NCBI GenBank assembly: GCA_964456445.1 | Contig: CAYWBI010000012.1 | Location: 1 to 47,203, forward strand | Source of the DNA: CAYWBI01 sp964456445 | Lineage (GTDB): Bacteria > Calditrichota > Calditrichia > Calditrichales > J004 | DNA length: 47,203 nucleotides | Direction of reading: 5' to 3' | Part shown: in pieces, positions 34,465 to 42,680 of the stretch | Position numbering within the stretch: position 1 is the stretch's first letter | Layout of the letters: every line of letters starts with the position of its first letter | Translations under genes and position numbers: made by a program | Notes under the pieces: generated by a model | What the model was told of the DNA's origin: nothing | What the model saw: only the letters and a program-made list of their open reading frames with translations | Databases searched by the model: none

Positions 34465-36813
34465 ATGCGTAAATATTTTACAATTATTACATTTTTAATC
34501 CTGAGCTGTTCGTCGCTTTGGGCACAATCAAGCATTGTAAGCCCACATGGTAAAGATATGAAAATTCGTTGTGAAACTTGCCATACCTCAACCGACTGGC
34601 ATAAAGTCAATCGGGTCGCTTTTAATCATGATCAAACCGGTTTTATTCTTACTGGTTCTCATAAAAAAGCCGATTGCGCCAATTGCCATGCCAGCCTGGT
34701 GTTTAACAAGGTTGGAACGGTTTGCGCCGATTGTCATACGGATATACATAAAGGGGAGTTGGGGAACCGCTGCGCGGATTGCCATTCCACTCAAAATTGG
34801 GAAAACCGCTCCGAAATGTACAATCGTCATAATGAAATGAATTTCCCCCTTCTTGGCGCCCATGCGAACCTGGACTGTGCTTCCTGCCATAAAAATGAGC
34901 AACAACGCCAATTTGCCAATACACCAACTGCTTGCGTAGGCTGCCATTTACAAACTTTTATGACTACACTAAATCCACAGCACCAAAAGGCCGATTTTGA
35001 TACCCGCTGTGAAACGTGTCATCTCTCAAACAAATCCAACTGGAAAGGGGCGGTTTTCGAACATACTCAGGCCTTTCCTCTTACGGATGGTCATAGCGGA
35101 TTGGAATGTGCTGATTGTCATTCAAATGGATATTCTGTTATTGCCTCAAATTGTTATTCTTGCCATCAGGCAGATTATGAGAAAACAACGGAACCTGCCC
35201 ATAAAACATTCGGCTTTCCAACTATCTGTGAACGCTGCCATAGCGGGGTAAGCTGGCTTGATGCGAAATTTGAGCATGTAATCGAATCCAATGGTTTTGA
35301 GTTACAGGGTGCACATGCAAATATTCAGTGTATCGATTGTCACGTAAATAATCAATTGACTGGTTTACCGCGTGATTGTTTTGGATGTCATCAAAATACT
35401 TATAAAAATGTTGTGTATCCCAACCATCTCACGAACAATTTTTCTCACGAATGTTTGGATTGCCATACTCAAAATGCCTGGAGCCCGGGCAGTTTTGACC
35501 ACAGCCAGACCAATTTCCCGTTGACCGGCGCACATGCTTCGGTTTCAAATTGCGTGGATTGTCATAGCAACGGTTATAACAATACACCGACGGATTGCTA
35601 TAGTTGTCATCAAACAGATTTTACCGCTGTAAGCGATCCCAATCATGTGACCAACAATTTTTCTCATGATTGTGCGGGATGCCATACTACCACGGCCTGG
35701 AGCCCGGGCAGTTTTGACCACAGCCAGACCACTTTCCCGCTGACCGGCGCGCATGCCACGGTTTCAAATTGCGTGGATTGTCATAGCAACGGTTATAACA
35801 ATACACCGACGGATTGCTATAGTTGTCATCAAACAGATTTTACCGCTGTGAGCGATCCCAATCACGTGACCAACAATTTTTCCCATGATTGCGTAAGTTG
35901 CCATACTACCACGGCCTGGAGCCCGGGCAGTTTTGATCACAGCCAGACCACTTTCCCGCTGACCGGCGCACATGCCACGGTTTCAAATTGCGTGGATTGT
36001 CATAGCAACGGTTATAACAATACACCGACGGATTGCTATAGTTGTCATCAAACAGATTTTACCGCTGTAAGCGATCCCAATCATGTGACCAACAATTTTT
36101 CTCATGATTGTGTGAGTTGCCATACTACAACGGCCTGGAACCCGGGCAGTTTTGACCACAGCCAGACCAATTTCCCGTTGACCGGCGCACATGCCACGGT
36201 TTCAAATTGCATGGATTGCCATAGCAACGGTTATAACAATACACCGACGGATTGCTATAGTTGTCACCAAACAGATTTTACCGCTGTAAGCGATCCCAAT
36301 CATGTGACCAACAATTTTTCCCATGATTGTGTGAGTTGCCATACTACCACGGCCTGGAACCCGGGCAGTTTTGACCACAATCAAACAAACTTCCCCTTGA
36401 CCGGGAAACACGTGGGCATTAACTGCGCGGATTGTCATTCAGCTGGATACGAAAACACATCCATGGAATGTGTGTCCTGTCATCAAACAGACTACGATCA
36501 GACGAATGACCCCAATCACAAAGCGGCCAATTTTCCTATAACATGTAATGATTGTCATTCTCCTTCTGGTTGGTCCCCCGCCGATTGGGACCATGATAAC
36601 CAGTATTTTCCAATTTATTCGGGTAAACATAGAGGGGAATGGAATTTGTGTTCAGATTGCCATGTCAATTCGAATGATTATGCGCAGTTCGAGTGCATCA
36701 ACTGTCATGAACATAACAATAAAACCGAAGTAGATAAAGATCATAGCGGGGTTAATGGTTATTCGTATAACAGTGCCGCTTGTTATAATTGTCATCCAAA
36801 TGGAAAGAATTAG
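34465..36813 (+). CDS. 31-heme cytochrome c with tandem three-heme repeats
   Basis: A 782-residue secreted protein with 31 CxxCH motifs by hand count. The N-terminus could be cleaved after WAQ or lipidated at the Cys in LILSC. Residues from about 320 to 640 consist of a 73-residue unit repeated four times plus a partial fifth. Each unit carries CxxCH three times (as C(V/A)(S/G)CHTTTAW, NC(V/M)DCHSNGY, DCYSCHQTDF) and the SFDHSQT.FPLTGAH segment with two further histidines. The C-terminal module (YFPIYSGKHRGEW, ECINCHEH, GYSYNSAACYNCHP) is shared with the next two cytochromes. The gene lies 26 bp after the 20-heme gene. Its length suits an extended electron wire, possibly crossing the outer membrane or reaching beyond it. 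Confidence 0.94.
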   Translation: MRKYFTIITFLILSCSSLWAQSSIVSPHGKDMKIRCETCHTSTDWHKVNRVAFNHDQTGFILTGSHKKADCANCHASLVFNKVGTVCADCHTDIHKGELGNRCADCHSTQNWENRSEMYNRHNEMNFPLLGAHANLDCASCHKNEQQRQFANTPTACVGCHLQTFMTTLNPQHQKADFDTRCETCHLSNKSNWKGAVFEHTQAFPLTDGHSGLECADCHSNGYSVIASNCYSCHQADYEKTTEPAHKTFGFPTICERCHSGVSWLDAKFEHVIESNGFELQGAHANIQCIDCHVNNQLTGLPRDCFGCHQNTYKNVVYPNHLTNNFSHECLDCHTQNAWSPGSFDHSQTNFPLTGAHASVSNCVDCHSNGYNNTPTDCYSCHQTDFTAVSDPNHVTNNFSHDCAGCHTTTAWSPGSFDHSQTTFPLTGAHATVSNCVDCHSNGYNNTPTDCYSCHQTDFTAVSDPNHVTNNFSHDCVSCHTTTAWSPGSFDHSQTTFPLTGAHATVSNCVDCHSNGYNNTPTDCYSCHQTDFTAVSDPNHVTNNFSHDCVSCHTTTAWNPGSFDHSQTNFPLTGAHATVSNCMDCHSNGYNNTPTDCYSCHQTDFTAVSDPNHVTNNFSHDCVSCHTTTAWNPGSFDHNQTNFPLTGKHVGINCADCHSAGYENTSMECVSCHQTDYDQTNDPNHKAANFPITCNDCHSPSGWSPADWDHDNQYFPIYSGKHRGEWNLCSDCHVNSNDYAQFECINCHEHNNKTEVDKDHSGVNGYSYNSAACYNCHPNGKN
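35432..36385 (+). repeat. 219-bp tandem repeats inside the 31-heme gene
   Basis: The marker AGCCCGGGCA (or AACCCGGGCA) recurs at 35482, 35701, 35920, 36139 and 36358, exactly 219 bases apart each time. The units differ at only a few scattered positions, such as synonymous third bases, so they arose recently or are kept alike by recombination. Each unit encodes 73 residues with three heme motifs. Confidence 0.95.
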
Positions 36814-36819
36814 GAGAAA

Positions 36820-38295
36820 ATGGGAAGGAACCTGTTTCATACGTTTTTTATATATGTGATGTTTTTTCTGATAACCTTTCTACAGGCACAGGAAAATCCA
36901 CATGGTAAAATTGACTTTCAATGTCTGGATTGCCATACAAGTGGTGACTGGCATAAAATCGCCACTGCCGGATTCGATCATGATCAAACCGGCTTTGCCC
37001 TTGCTGGAACACATAAAAAAACAGCTTGTGTTAATTGTCATAAAAGTCTTGTGTTTTCGGAAGTGCGTACGGCATGTATCGCTTGCCATACCGATGTACA
37101 TAAAGCCGAATTGGGCGAAAATTGTGTGGATTGCCATACACCACGAACATGGCAAAATGATTTGCAGATGCGGGAATATCACCAGGAATTATCCTTTCCA
37201 TTGACCGGCGTTCATGCTAATTTGGATTGTGCTTCTTGTCATAAAAACGAGCAACAACGTCAATACGCCAATACACCGGTGGAATGTATGGGTTGCCATA
37301 TGGATAATTTTATGAGCACGATAAATCCACAGCATCGAAAGGTCGGATTTAGTACAAAATGTTCTACCTGCCATCTGCCATCGGATAAGGATTGGCGGGC
37401 AGCTACATACACACATTCGGCCCGGTTCCCTTTAAACGGTGGCCACGCAGGCTTACAATGCGCTGAATGTCATGGAAGTGATTATAAGGCCGTTTCCATC
37501 GATTGCTGGAATTGTCATGATGCGAATTACCGCGCGGTAAAAGATCCGGATCATCAGGCAAATGGATTTAGCCATGATTGCACAACTTGTCACAACATCA
37601 ATAGCTGGACGCCAGCTGATTTCGATCATGATAAAACGGCCTTTCCCCTGAGCGGTGCCCATAAGGTATTGGATTGTGTTGCTTGCCATAACGCTGGATA
37701 TGGAAATACCCCGGTTGACTGCTGGAGCTGTCATTCGTCGGATTTTACTGCTTCTGTAAATCCGGATCATGTTGTCAATAATTTTGATCATCAGTGTGAA
37801 ACATGTCATACCACAACTTCATGGAAACCCGCAAGCTTTGATCATAATCAAACAGGTTTTCCGCTTACCGGCGCACACGCATCCGTCTCTAATTGTGTGG
37901 ATTGTCATAGTAACGGGTATAGTAATACATCAAGTGCGTGCGTTGCCTGTCATCAGCAAAACTATGATGCGACCACCGATCCCAGCCATGTGGCTGCACA
38001 GTTCCCAACCACCTGTGAAGATTGTCATTCCACAAATGCCTGGAAGCCTGCAAACTGGGATCATGACGGGCAATATTTCCCAATCTATTCCGGGAAACAT
38101 CGCGGTGAATGGACGGTGTGTGCCGATTGCCACAATAACAGCGGCGATTATGTTAAATTTGAATGTATTAACTGTCATGAACATGATAGAACAAGGACGG
38201 ATAGCAAACACAGCGGTGTAAGCGGCTATTCTTATAACAGCGCAGCCTGTTATGATTGTCACCCGACCGGCACGGCTGAAGGAGGAAATGATTAG
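36820..38295 (+). CDS. 19-heme secreted cytochrome c
   Basis: A 491-residue secreted protein (signal peptide ending LQAQ) with 19 CxxCH motifs by hand count. It is a clear paralogue of the 31-heme protein: the N-terminal part (QCLDCHTSGDWHK, FDHDQTGFALAGTHKK, ANLDCASCHKNEQQRQYANTP) and the C-terminal module (YFPIYSGKHRGEW, GYSYNSAACYDCHP) match, while the middle holds fewer repeat units, and these have diverged. An AGGAG sits very close to the ATG, right after the upstream stop. The following gene overlaps by eight bases. Probably another periplasmic or surface electron carrier. Confidence 0.93.
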   Translation: MGRNLFHTFFIYVMFFLITFLQAQENPHGKIDFQCLDCHTSGDWHKIATAGFDHDQTGFALAGTHKKTACVNCHKSLVFSEVRTACIACHTDVHKAELGENCVDCHTPRTWQNDLQMREYHQELSFPLTGVHANLDCASCHKNEQQRQYANTPVECMGCHMDNFMSTINPQHRKVGFSTKCSTCHLPSDKDWRAATYTHSARFPLNGGHAGLQCAECHGSDYKAVSIDCWNCHDANYRAVKDPDHQANGFSHDCTTCHNINSWTPADFDHDKTAFPLSGAHKVLDCVACHNAGYGNTPVDCWSCHSSDFTASVNPDHVVNNFDHQCETCHTTTSWKPASFDHNQTGFPLTGAHASVSNCVDCHSNGYSNTSSACVACHQQNYDATTDPSHVAAQFPTTCEDCHSTNAWKPANWDHDGQYFPIYSGKHRGEWTVCADCHNNSGDYVKFECINCHEHDRTRTDSKHSGVSGYSYNSAACYDCHPTGTAEGGND

Positions 38296-39097
38296 TCAAT
38301 CAGCATGGTTTTATTCTTCAATAATTTTATTCTTTATATTAAGTGGCACTGTTTTTGCTCAAGAAAACCCACATGGGGAAATTAAATGGGGATGTAACGA
38401 TTGCCACACAGCCGCCGGATGGGATTCGGTAACTTTTGATCATAACCAGACCTCTTTTAAACTGGACGGACAACATCGTGGAAGAGATTGTATGACCTGT
38501 CATGATATAACAGATTTTTCATCATTAAAAAATGCCCGCTGCCGCAGCTGCCATACCGATTATCACAAGGATCGTCTTGGGGCCGATTGCGCCACTTGCC
38601 ATCAGACCAGCGGCTGGCAAATTTTAAATCCTGAGCAGGCACATCAAAATACAACATTTAAACTATTGGGCAGACATGCCTCGCTGGATTGCGCTTCCTG
38701 CCATAAGGGTGAGCTGGAAGAAGCTTTTGTAAAAACTGCTTCCGATTGCATAGAGTGCCATCAGACAGAATTTGGGTCAACAACCAGTCCCAACCACCGC
38801 AGTATCGGATTTAACAGACGTTGCCAAAACTGTCATTCATTTTTTGGCTGGACGCCGGCCCAGTTCCCCGCGCATGATGATTATTTCCCGATCTCCAGCG
38901 GTACACATGCCGGTGAATGGCGGGTATGTGAAGACTGTCATAATAATTCGGCAAACTATCAGCAGTTTTCATGCTTTGATGGTTGCCATGTACATTCAGA
39001 AGCAAAAACCAGGGGGCAGCATGGCGAAGTAGGTGGATTTGCCTATGAGAGTTCTGCCTGTTATTCATGCCACCCATCCGGAAGTGGAGGAGATTAA
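38288..39097 (+). CDS. 10-heme secreted cytochrome c with one CX3CH site
   Basis: A 269-residue secreted protein (signal peptide ending VFAQ) with nine CxxCH motifs and one CX3CH motif, CFDGCH, at the place where its paralogues have CINCH. It shares the N-terminal ENPHGEI..GCNDCHT module and the C-terminal GTHAGEW...ACYSCHP module with the two preceding proteins but almost lacks the repeat section. The frame opens at 38252; the ATG at 38288 is chosen because AAGGAGG is next to it and it begins the signal peptide, overlapping the upstream gene by eight bases. The outer-membrane barrel gene starts two bases after its stop codon. Confidence 0.92.
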   Translation: MISQSAWFYSSIILFFILSGTVFAQENPHGEIKWGCNDCHTAAGWDSVTFDHNQTSFKLDGQHRGRDCMTCHDITDFSSLKNARCRSCHTDYHKDRLGADCATCHQTSGWQILNPEQAHQNTTFKLLGRHASLDCASCHKGELEEAFVKTASDCIECHQTEFGSTTSPNHRSIGFNRRCQNCHSFFGWTPAQFPAHDDYFPISSGTHAGEWRVCEDCHNNSANYQQFSCFDGCHVHSEAKTRGQHGEVGGFAYESSACYSCHPSGSGGD

Positions 39098-39098
39098 T

Positions 39099-40694
39099 AT
39101 GAACCGTCGATTTATCCCGGTTCTAATCGGTATCTTGTGTGCAATAATTACAGTTAATGCGCAGGATGTGCAAATAAAGGTAAAATATGTATCTGCTGAT
39201 CATGTTTATTTAGACAAGGGCACAGCAGACGGTGTTTTTGTTGGCGATGAATTGATTATTGGCCGAAAAGGCAAAAAACTGGCTACGGTCAAGGTCGTTT
39301 ATGCAGCCACACATTCGGCCAACTGCACGATCCTTTCGTCAACGGCAAAAATAAAAGCCGGGGACAAGGCTGTAATATCCCGGCATGTGGCACAACAAGA
39401 ACAGGTCATACAAAAAAAGAAAACCCAAAGGGTCCGGAAATTCAAAAAATCACGTTTTTCCAAACGGAAAAGCCATCCACGGATTTCCGGGTATCTCTCT
39501 GCCCAATGGTATCAATTTAAAGATTTAGGCAGCAATCATCTTGATTTTCAGCAGCCTACTGTGCGCTTTAAACTGTACGCACGCAATTTCTGGGGCGGGC
39601 ATTATAATTTTCGGATCAAAATGCGTTCCCGTCATAATCAACGCGTACGGAGCTTTAGCAGTGAGATCCCGCAAAGCGAATGGCGCAACCGTCTGTATGA
39701 GGCGGCATTTTCATACGATAACCCAAAAGCGGTTGTAAACTACCGCGTGGGACGGATCATCTCCAATGCCTTTAGCGGTGTCGGTTACATCGATGGTTTG
39801 CTTGTACAGCATAATGTAGCGCCGGTTTTTAATTGGGGGATATTTGCGGGGACCCAGCCGCAGTGGCAGTATTCTTCCTTTCAGACATCGTTGCAAAAAT
39901 ACGGGGCATTTGCCCGTTATGAAAAAGGCAATTACCAAAGCGGGCGTTTTGCTTCCACCCTTGCCTTTGCCGGTGAGTACCATGGCGCAACGGTAAGCCG
40001 TGATTTTATTTATCTGCAAAACAATTATAATTCCGGCAGTAAATGGGATATCTACCAAAGCCTTGAGATGGATGTTAATACCGGCTGGCGCAAGGATAAA
40101 ATGGGCAGCGCCATCAGCCTGACCGGTTTGTATATCAATGGACGCTATCATATTACAAAAAATATGTCCGGCGGGTTAAGCTACGATAACCGTAAAAATT
40201 ATTATACTTATGAACTACGTACTTTAGCAGATAGTTTGTTCGACGATGCTTTCCGGCAGGGGGTACGTCTCTCTTATAATTATCGTTTTGCAAAAAACTA
40301 CCGCATGTATCTTAATGGGGGTGTAAGGAGCCGTTCGGCAAATAATGATTACACCTATTCTTATATGGCTGGGCTTACGGCAACAAATATATTAAACAGC
40401 AGGATAACGGCCACGGGGCGTTTTTCGGGATTTGTAAATTTCTTTACCCAGGGCTATAGTCCCTATTTTAGTTTGTCGAAATATTTTTGGGGCGGGCACC
40501 TTGTACGACTTGGATATGGGGGGTATTTTTATACGATAAATGCCACAAACAACAACCATCTTAATCAACATGTAAATCTTGATACCCAATTCGAATTACC
40601 CTGGGGCTTGTATCTTGGGGCCAATTATGAATATGATTGGGGCGATGATACGAAGGGGCACAGATTATTTAGCGATCTTGGTATCCGTTTTTAA
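39099..40694 (+). CDS. Outer-membrane beta-barrel with N-terminal SH3-like domain
   Basis: A 531-residue exported protein (signal peptide ending VNAQ). Residues 20-95 form a small beta domain (VYLDKGTADGVFVGDELII, GDKAVI) like the SH3-like repeats found in envelope proteins. A Lys/Arg-rich linker follows. The rest alternates aromatic and polar residues in short strands (YLSAQWYQF, NYRMYLNGGVRS, YSYMAGLTATN) and ends in LGIRF, the terminal Phe used by barrel assembly. A GGAGGAG ribosome site lies inside the end of the 10-heme gene, so both are made together. By analogy with MtrB-type and other porin-cytochrome systems it could hold a cytochrome across the outer membrane, but it shows no similarity I can see to MtrB. 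Confidence 0.82.
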   Translation: MNRRFIPVLIGILCAIITVNAQDVQIKVKYVSADHVYLDKGTADGVFVGDELIIGRKGKKLATVKVVYAATHSANCTILSSTAKIKAGDKAVISRHVAQQEQVIQKKKTQRVRKFKKSRFSKRKSHPRISGYLSAQWYQFKDLGSNHLDFQQPTVRFKLYARNFWGGHYNFRIKMRSRHNQRVRSFSSEIPQSEWRNRLYEAAFSYDNPKAVVNYRVGRIISNAFSGVGYIDGLLVQHNVAPVFNWGIFAGTQPQWQYSSFQTSLQKYGAFARYEKGNYQSGRFASTLAFAGEYHGATVSRDFIYLQNNYNSGSKWDIYQSLEMDVNTGWRKDKMGSAISLTGLYINGRYHITKNMSGGLSYDNRKNYYTYELRTLADSLFDDAFRQGVRLSYNYRFAKNYRMYLNGGVRSRSANNDYTYSYMAGLTATNILNSRITATGRFSGFVNFFTQGYSPYFSLSKYFWGGHLVRLGYGGYFYTINATNNNHLNQHVNLDTQFELPWGLYLGANYEYDWGDDTKGHRLFSDLGIRF

Positions 40695-40714
40695 TAACAC
40701 GAGGATAATTTATA

Positions 40715-40742
40715 TTGACAAATGTTTGCAAAACCATAATGA
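40715..40742 (+). promoter_or_regulatory. Possible internal promoter before the oxidoreductase gene
   Basis: A perfect TTGACA (40715-40720) is followed 16 bases later by a poor -10 (TAATGA). AACACG (40696-40701) and CGTGTT form inverted copies on either side. Weak support; it would let the oxidoreductase be expressed separately from the cytochromes. Confidence 0.3.
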
Positions 40743-40815
40743 ACAACGTGTTTGTATAGCCGATGTGTGGCGGGCAATGTACCCGATTAATTCATAATCT
40801 GAAAAGGACACTTGT

Positions 40816-42123
40816 ATGGAATCAGAGTTTATCTGGTGGGGGACCATACTGTTGGTGATGGCCATATTTCTACCGGCCATCATTAGACATAAAAAAAGAC
40901 AAAACAAAGATAAAACACTTCATAAAGAGGCGCAGCGGATAGGTGCAACGCGGGCTATTGCCCAGCATCCTTTAATCGACCAGCTGAAATGTATTGGTTG
41001 CGGCGCTTGTGTGGAAGCCTGCCCGGAAGGAGGCGTACTGGGCGTCGTTGGTGGCAAGGCGGTTATCATCAATGGGCTCAAATGCGTGGGACATGGTCTT
41101 TGTGAAGAAGCCTGCCCGGTGGAAGGCATCAAGGTTGGGCTGGGGGATTTGAGTGTTCGCGATGATATCCCATTACTGAGCGCGGAGGGTGAAACAAGTA
41201 TCCCGGGGGTTTATATTGCAGGTGAGTTGGGTGGTTTGGCACTGATCAAAAATGCCATTGCTCAGGGAACAAAGGCCGCCGATGCCGCACTTGGCGGATT
41301 AACCAAAAAACAATCTGTTGATGACGTTTATGATATTGCCATAATTGGAGCCGGCCCGGCGGGGATGAGCGCTGCTTTGAGGGCAATTGAGCAAAAGAAA
41401 AAAGTCGTACTCATAGACCAACAAGGTGCGGGTGGTACGATTCTACATTATCCACGGAAAAAGCTCGTGATGACCAAACCTGTAGATATTCCCTTATACG
41501 GGAAGCTGACCAAGCCTGAATATTCCAAAGAAGAATTGTTGGAAATTTGGGAAGGTTTGCGGGCAAAGTATAAACCGGAAATCCATGCCCCGGAAAAACT
41601 AAAATCGATAAAACCGGAAAACGGTATAATGCATGTAAGCACGGATGTACAAAATTATAAGGCATATTCGGTTATTCTTGCCCTTGGCCGCAGGGGGACG
41701 CCGCGCAAATTAGGGGTTCCGGGCGAAGAGCTGTCCAAGGTAGCTTATAAACTTATCGATGCAGAAAGCTATCATCATAATCATATTCTGGTGGTGGGTG
41801 GCGGTGATAGCGCCATTGAGGCTGCTATGGGGCTGGCAAGACAAGATGGCAATGATGTTACGATTTCATACCGTAAAGAGAAATTTTTCCGTATTAAAAG
41901 CCGCAACGAACAGCGCGTCAATGAGATGCTTGCCCAACGAAAAATGAAGGTAATTTTTAATTCCCAGGTAGAAGAGATCGGGGAAGAAAATGTTGTGCTT
42001 AAGACAAATGATGGGCGTAAGGTGTTAAAGAATGAATATGTTTTTGTTTTCGCAGGCGGTGTTCCACCGTTTAAACTCTTAAAAGAAATCGGTGTACGAT
42101 TTGGTGGGCCGGAGAATAACTAA
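40816..42123 (+). CDS. Membrane-anchored ferredoxin / FAD-NAD(P) oxidoreductase
   Basis: A 435-residue protein with three parts. Residues 5-24 are a single transmembrane anchor followed by a strongly basic stretch (RHKKRQNKDK), which places the rest in the cytoplasm. Residues 55-105 are a ferredoxin-like domain: the first motif has Cys59, 62, 65 and 69; the second has Cys90, His93, Cys96 and Cys100, so His replaces one Cys ligand. From about 165 there is a pyridine nucleotide-disulfide-type fold with an FAD loop (IIGAGPAGMSAAL) and an NAD(P) loop (VVGGGDSAIEAAM), but no redox CxxC as in thioredoxin reductase. It could pass electrons between NAD(P)H and the membrane cytochrome b. AAGGA precedes the ATG. 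Confidence 0.87.
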   Translation: MESEFIWWGTILLVMAIFLPAIIRHKKRQNKDKTLHKEAQRIGATRAIAQHPLIDQLKCIGCGACVEACPEGGVLGVVGGKAVIINGLKCVGHGLCEEACPVEGIKVGLGDLSVRDDIPLLSAEGETSIPGVYIAGELGGLALIKNAIAQGTKAADAALGGLTKKQSVDDVYDIAIIGAGPAGMSAALRAIEQKKKVVLIDQQGAGGTILHYPRKKLVMTKPVDIPLYGKLTKPEYSKEELLEIWEGLRAKYKPEIHAPEKLKSIKPENGIMHVSTDVQNYKAYSVILALGRRGTPRKLGVPGEELSKVAYKLIDAESYHHNHILVVGGGDSAIEAAMGLARQDGNDVTISYRKEKFFRIKSRNEQRVNEMLAQRKMKVIFNSQVEEIGEENVVLKTNDGRKVLKNEYVFVFAGGVPPFKLLKEIGVRFGGPENN

Positions 42124-42680
42124 TTAAACATTCTTTGTAACCGTTCAGCTGTGTCAAAAGTTTATTCGAATCAATGATAATCATAGATGAATAACTGCAA
42201 AGCCGCAAAGAAAATCATAAAAAAACTTAACGTCATAGCGACTGGGCGGTAAAAAAAGAAATCTAAAAAGTTGGCGACAAATATTGAAGTCATAATTTAG
42301 AGCACAAGGCGACATTGAGCTGAATCGTAACCGTTCTTTAATAAATCCCGTACAAAGCAGTTCAAGGCAGGAATTTGCGCTGCAACTTTGGGGAAATGAC
42401 ATCCTGCTGGAATGACGTGAAATGAAATACCCCGATATTCTGTTGGAACCGGATATGGAATTCTAAAGTAGTGCAGCTATGGCTTTTCGATGCGTAATTT
42501 GCGCATCAATTTAAACAGAGTGGAGCGGCTAATTTCGAGACAGTCGGCCGATTTCATTTATTTCTACCCTCTAGGGCTGGAGTGGAAGCGGGGTAAAACG
42601 AAGCGCCATGGCGCGGTGAGCGCTGCGGCGGTTAGGGCAATGAACGGGTAAAGTTGTTTACGGGAATGGAGTTTCATAGA
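42124..42680. other. 557-bp decayed stretch
   Basis: No intact gene is called. It contains a regulator fragment (42477-42557), a perfect 12-bp palindrome GCGCCATGGCGC at 42603-42614, a CTTTGCGGCTTTGCAG-type repeat word on the minus strand near 42190-42215, and TGACATCCTGCTGGAATGACG near 42398-42418, which resembles widespread 'CATTCC' intergenic repeats. A 37-codon frame on the minus strand (42564-42677) begins like a signal peptide but has no other support. Confidence 0.55.
42477..42557 (-). pseudogene. Remnant of a Fis-type HTH from an NtrC-family regulator
   Basis: Read on the minus strand this gives SADCLEISRSTLFKLMRKL followed by RIEKP and a stop. That is the helix-turn-helix found at the extreme C-terminus of sigma54-dependent NtrC-type regulators (usual form AAELLGISRSTLYRKLKKLGI). 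Just upstream, the frame is closed by a stop and no AAA+ domain is present, so only the tail of the gene survives. Confidence 0.7.

Noticed and set aside
35432..36385. CRISPR-like periodic repeats
   Set aside because: The 219-bp units have no unique spacers and are in frame within a cytochrome gene.
35545..36438. Row of similar minus-strand frames of 69-78 codons
   Set aside because: They recur every 219 bases because they are the antisense of the tandem repeats in the 31-heme gene.
40816..42123. Thioredoxin reductase
   Set aside because: The FAD and NAD(P) loops fit, but the redox CxxC is missing and a ferredoxin domain and membrane anchor are present.
42564..42677. 37-codon minus-strand frame with a signal-like start
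   Set aside because: Too short and unsupported; it lies in decayed DNA beside the regulator fragment.
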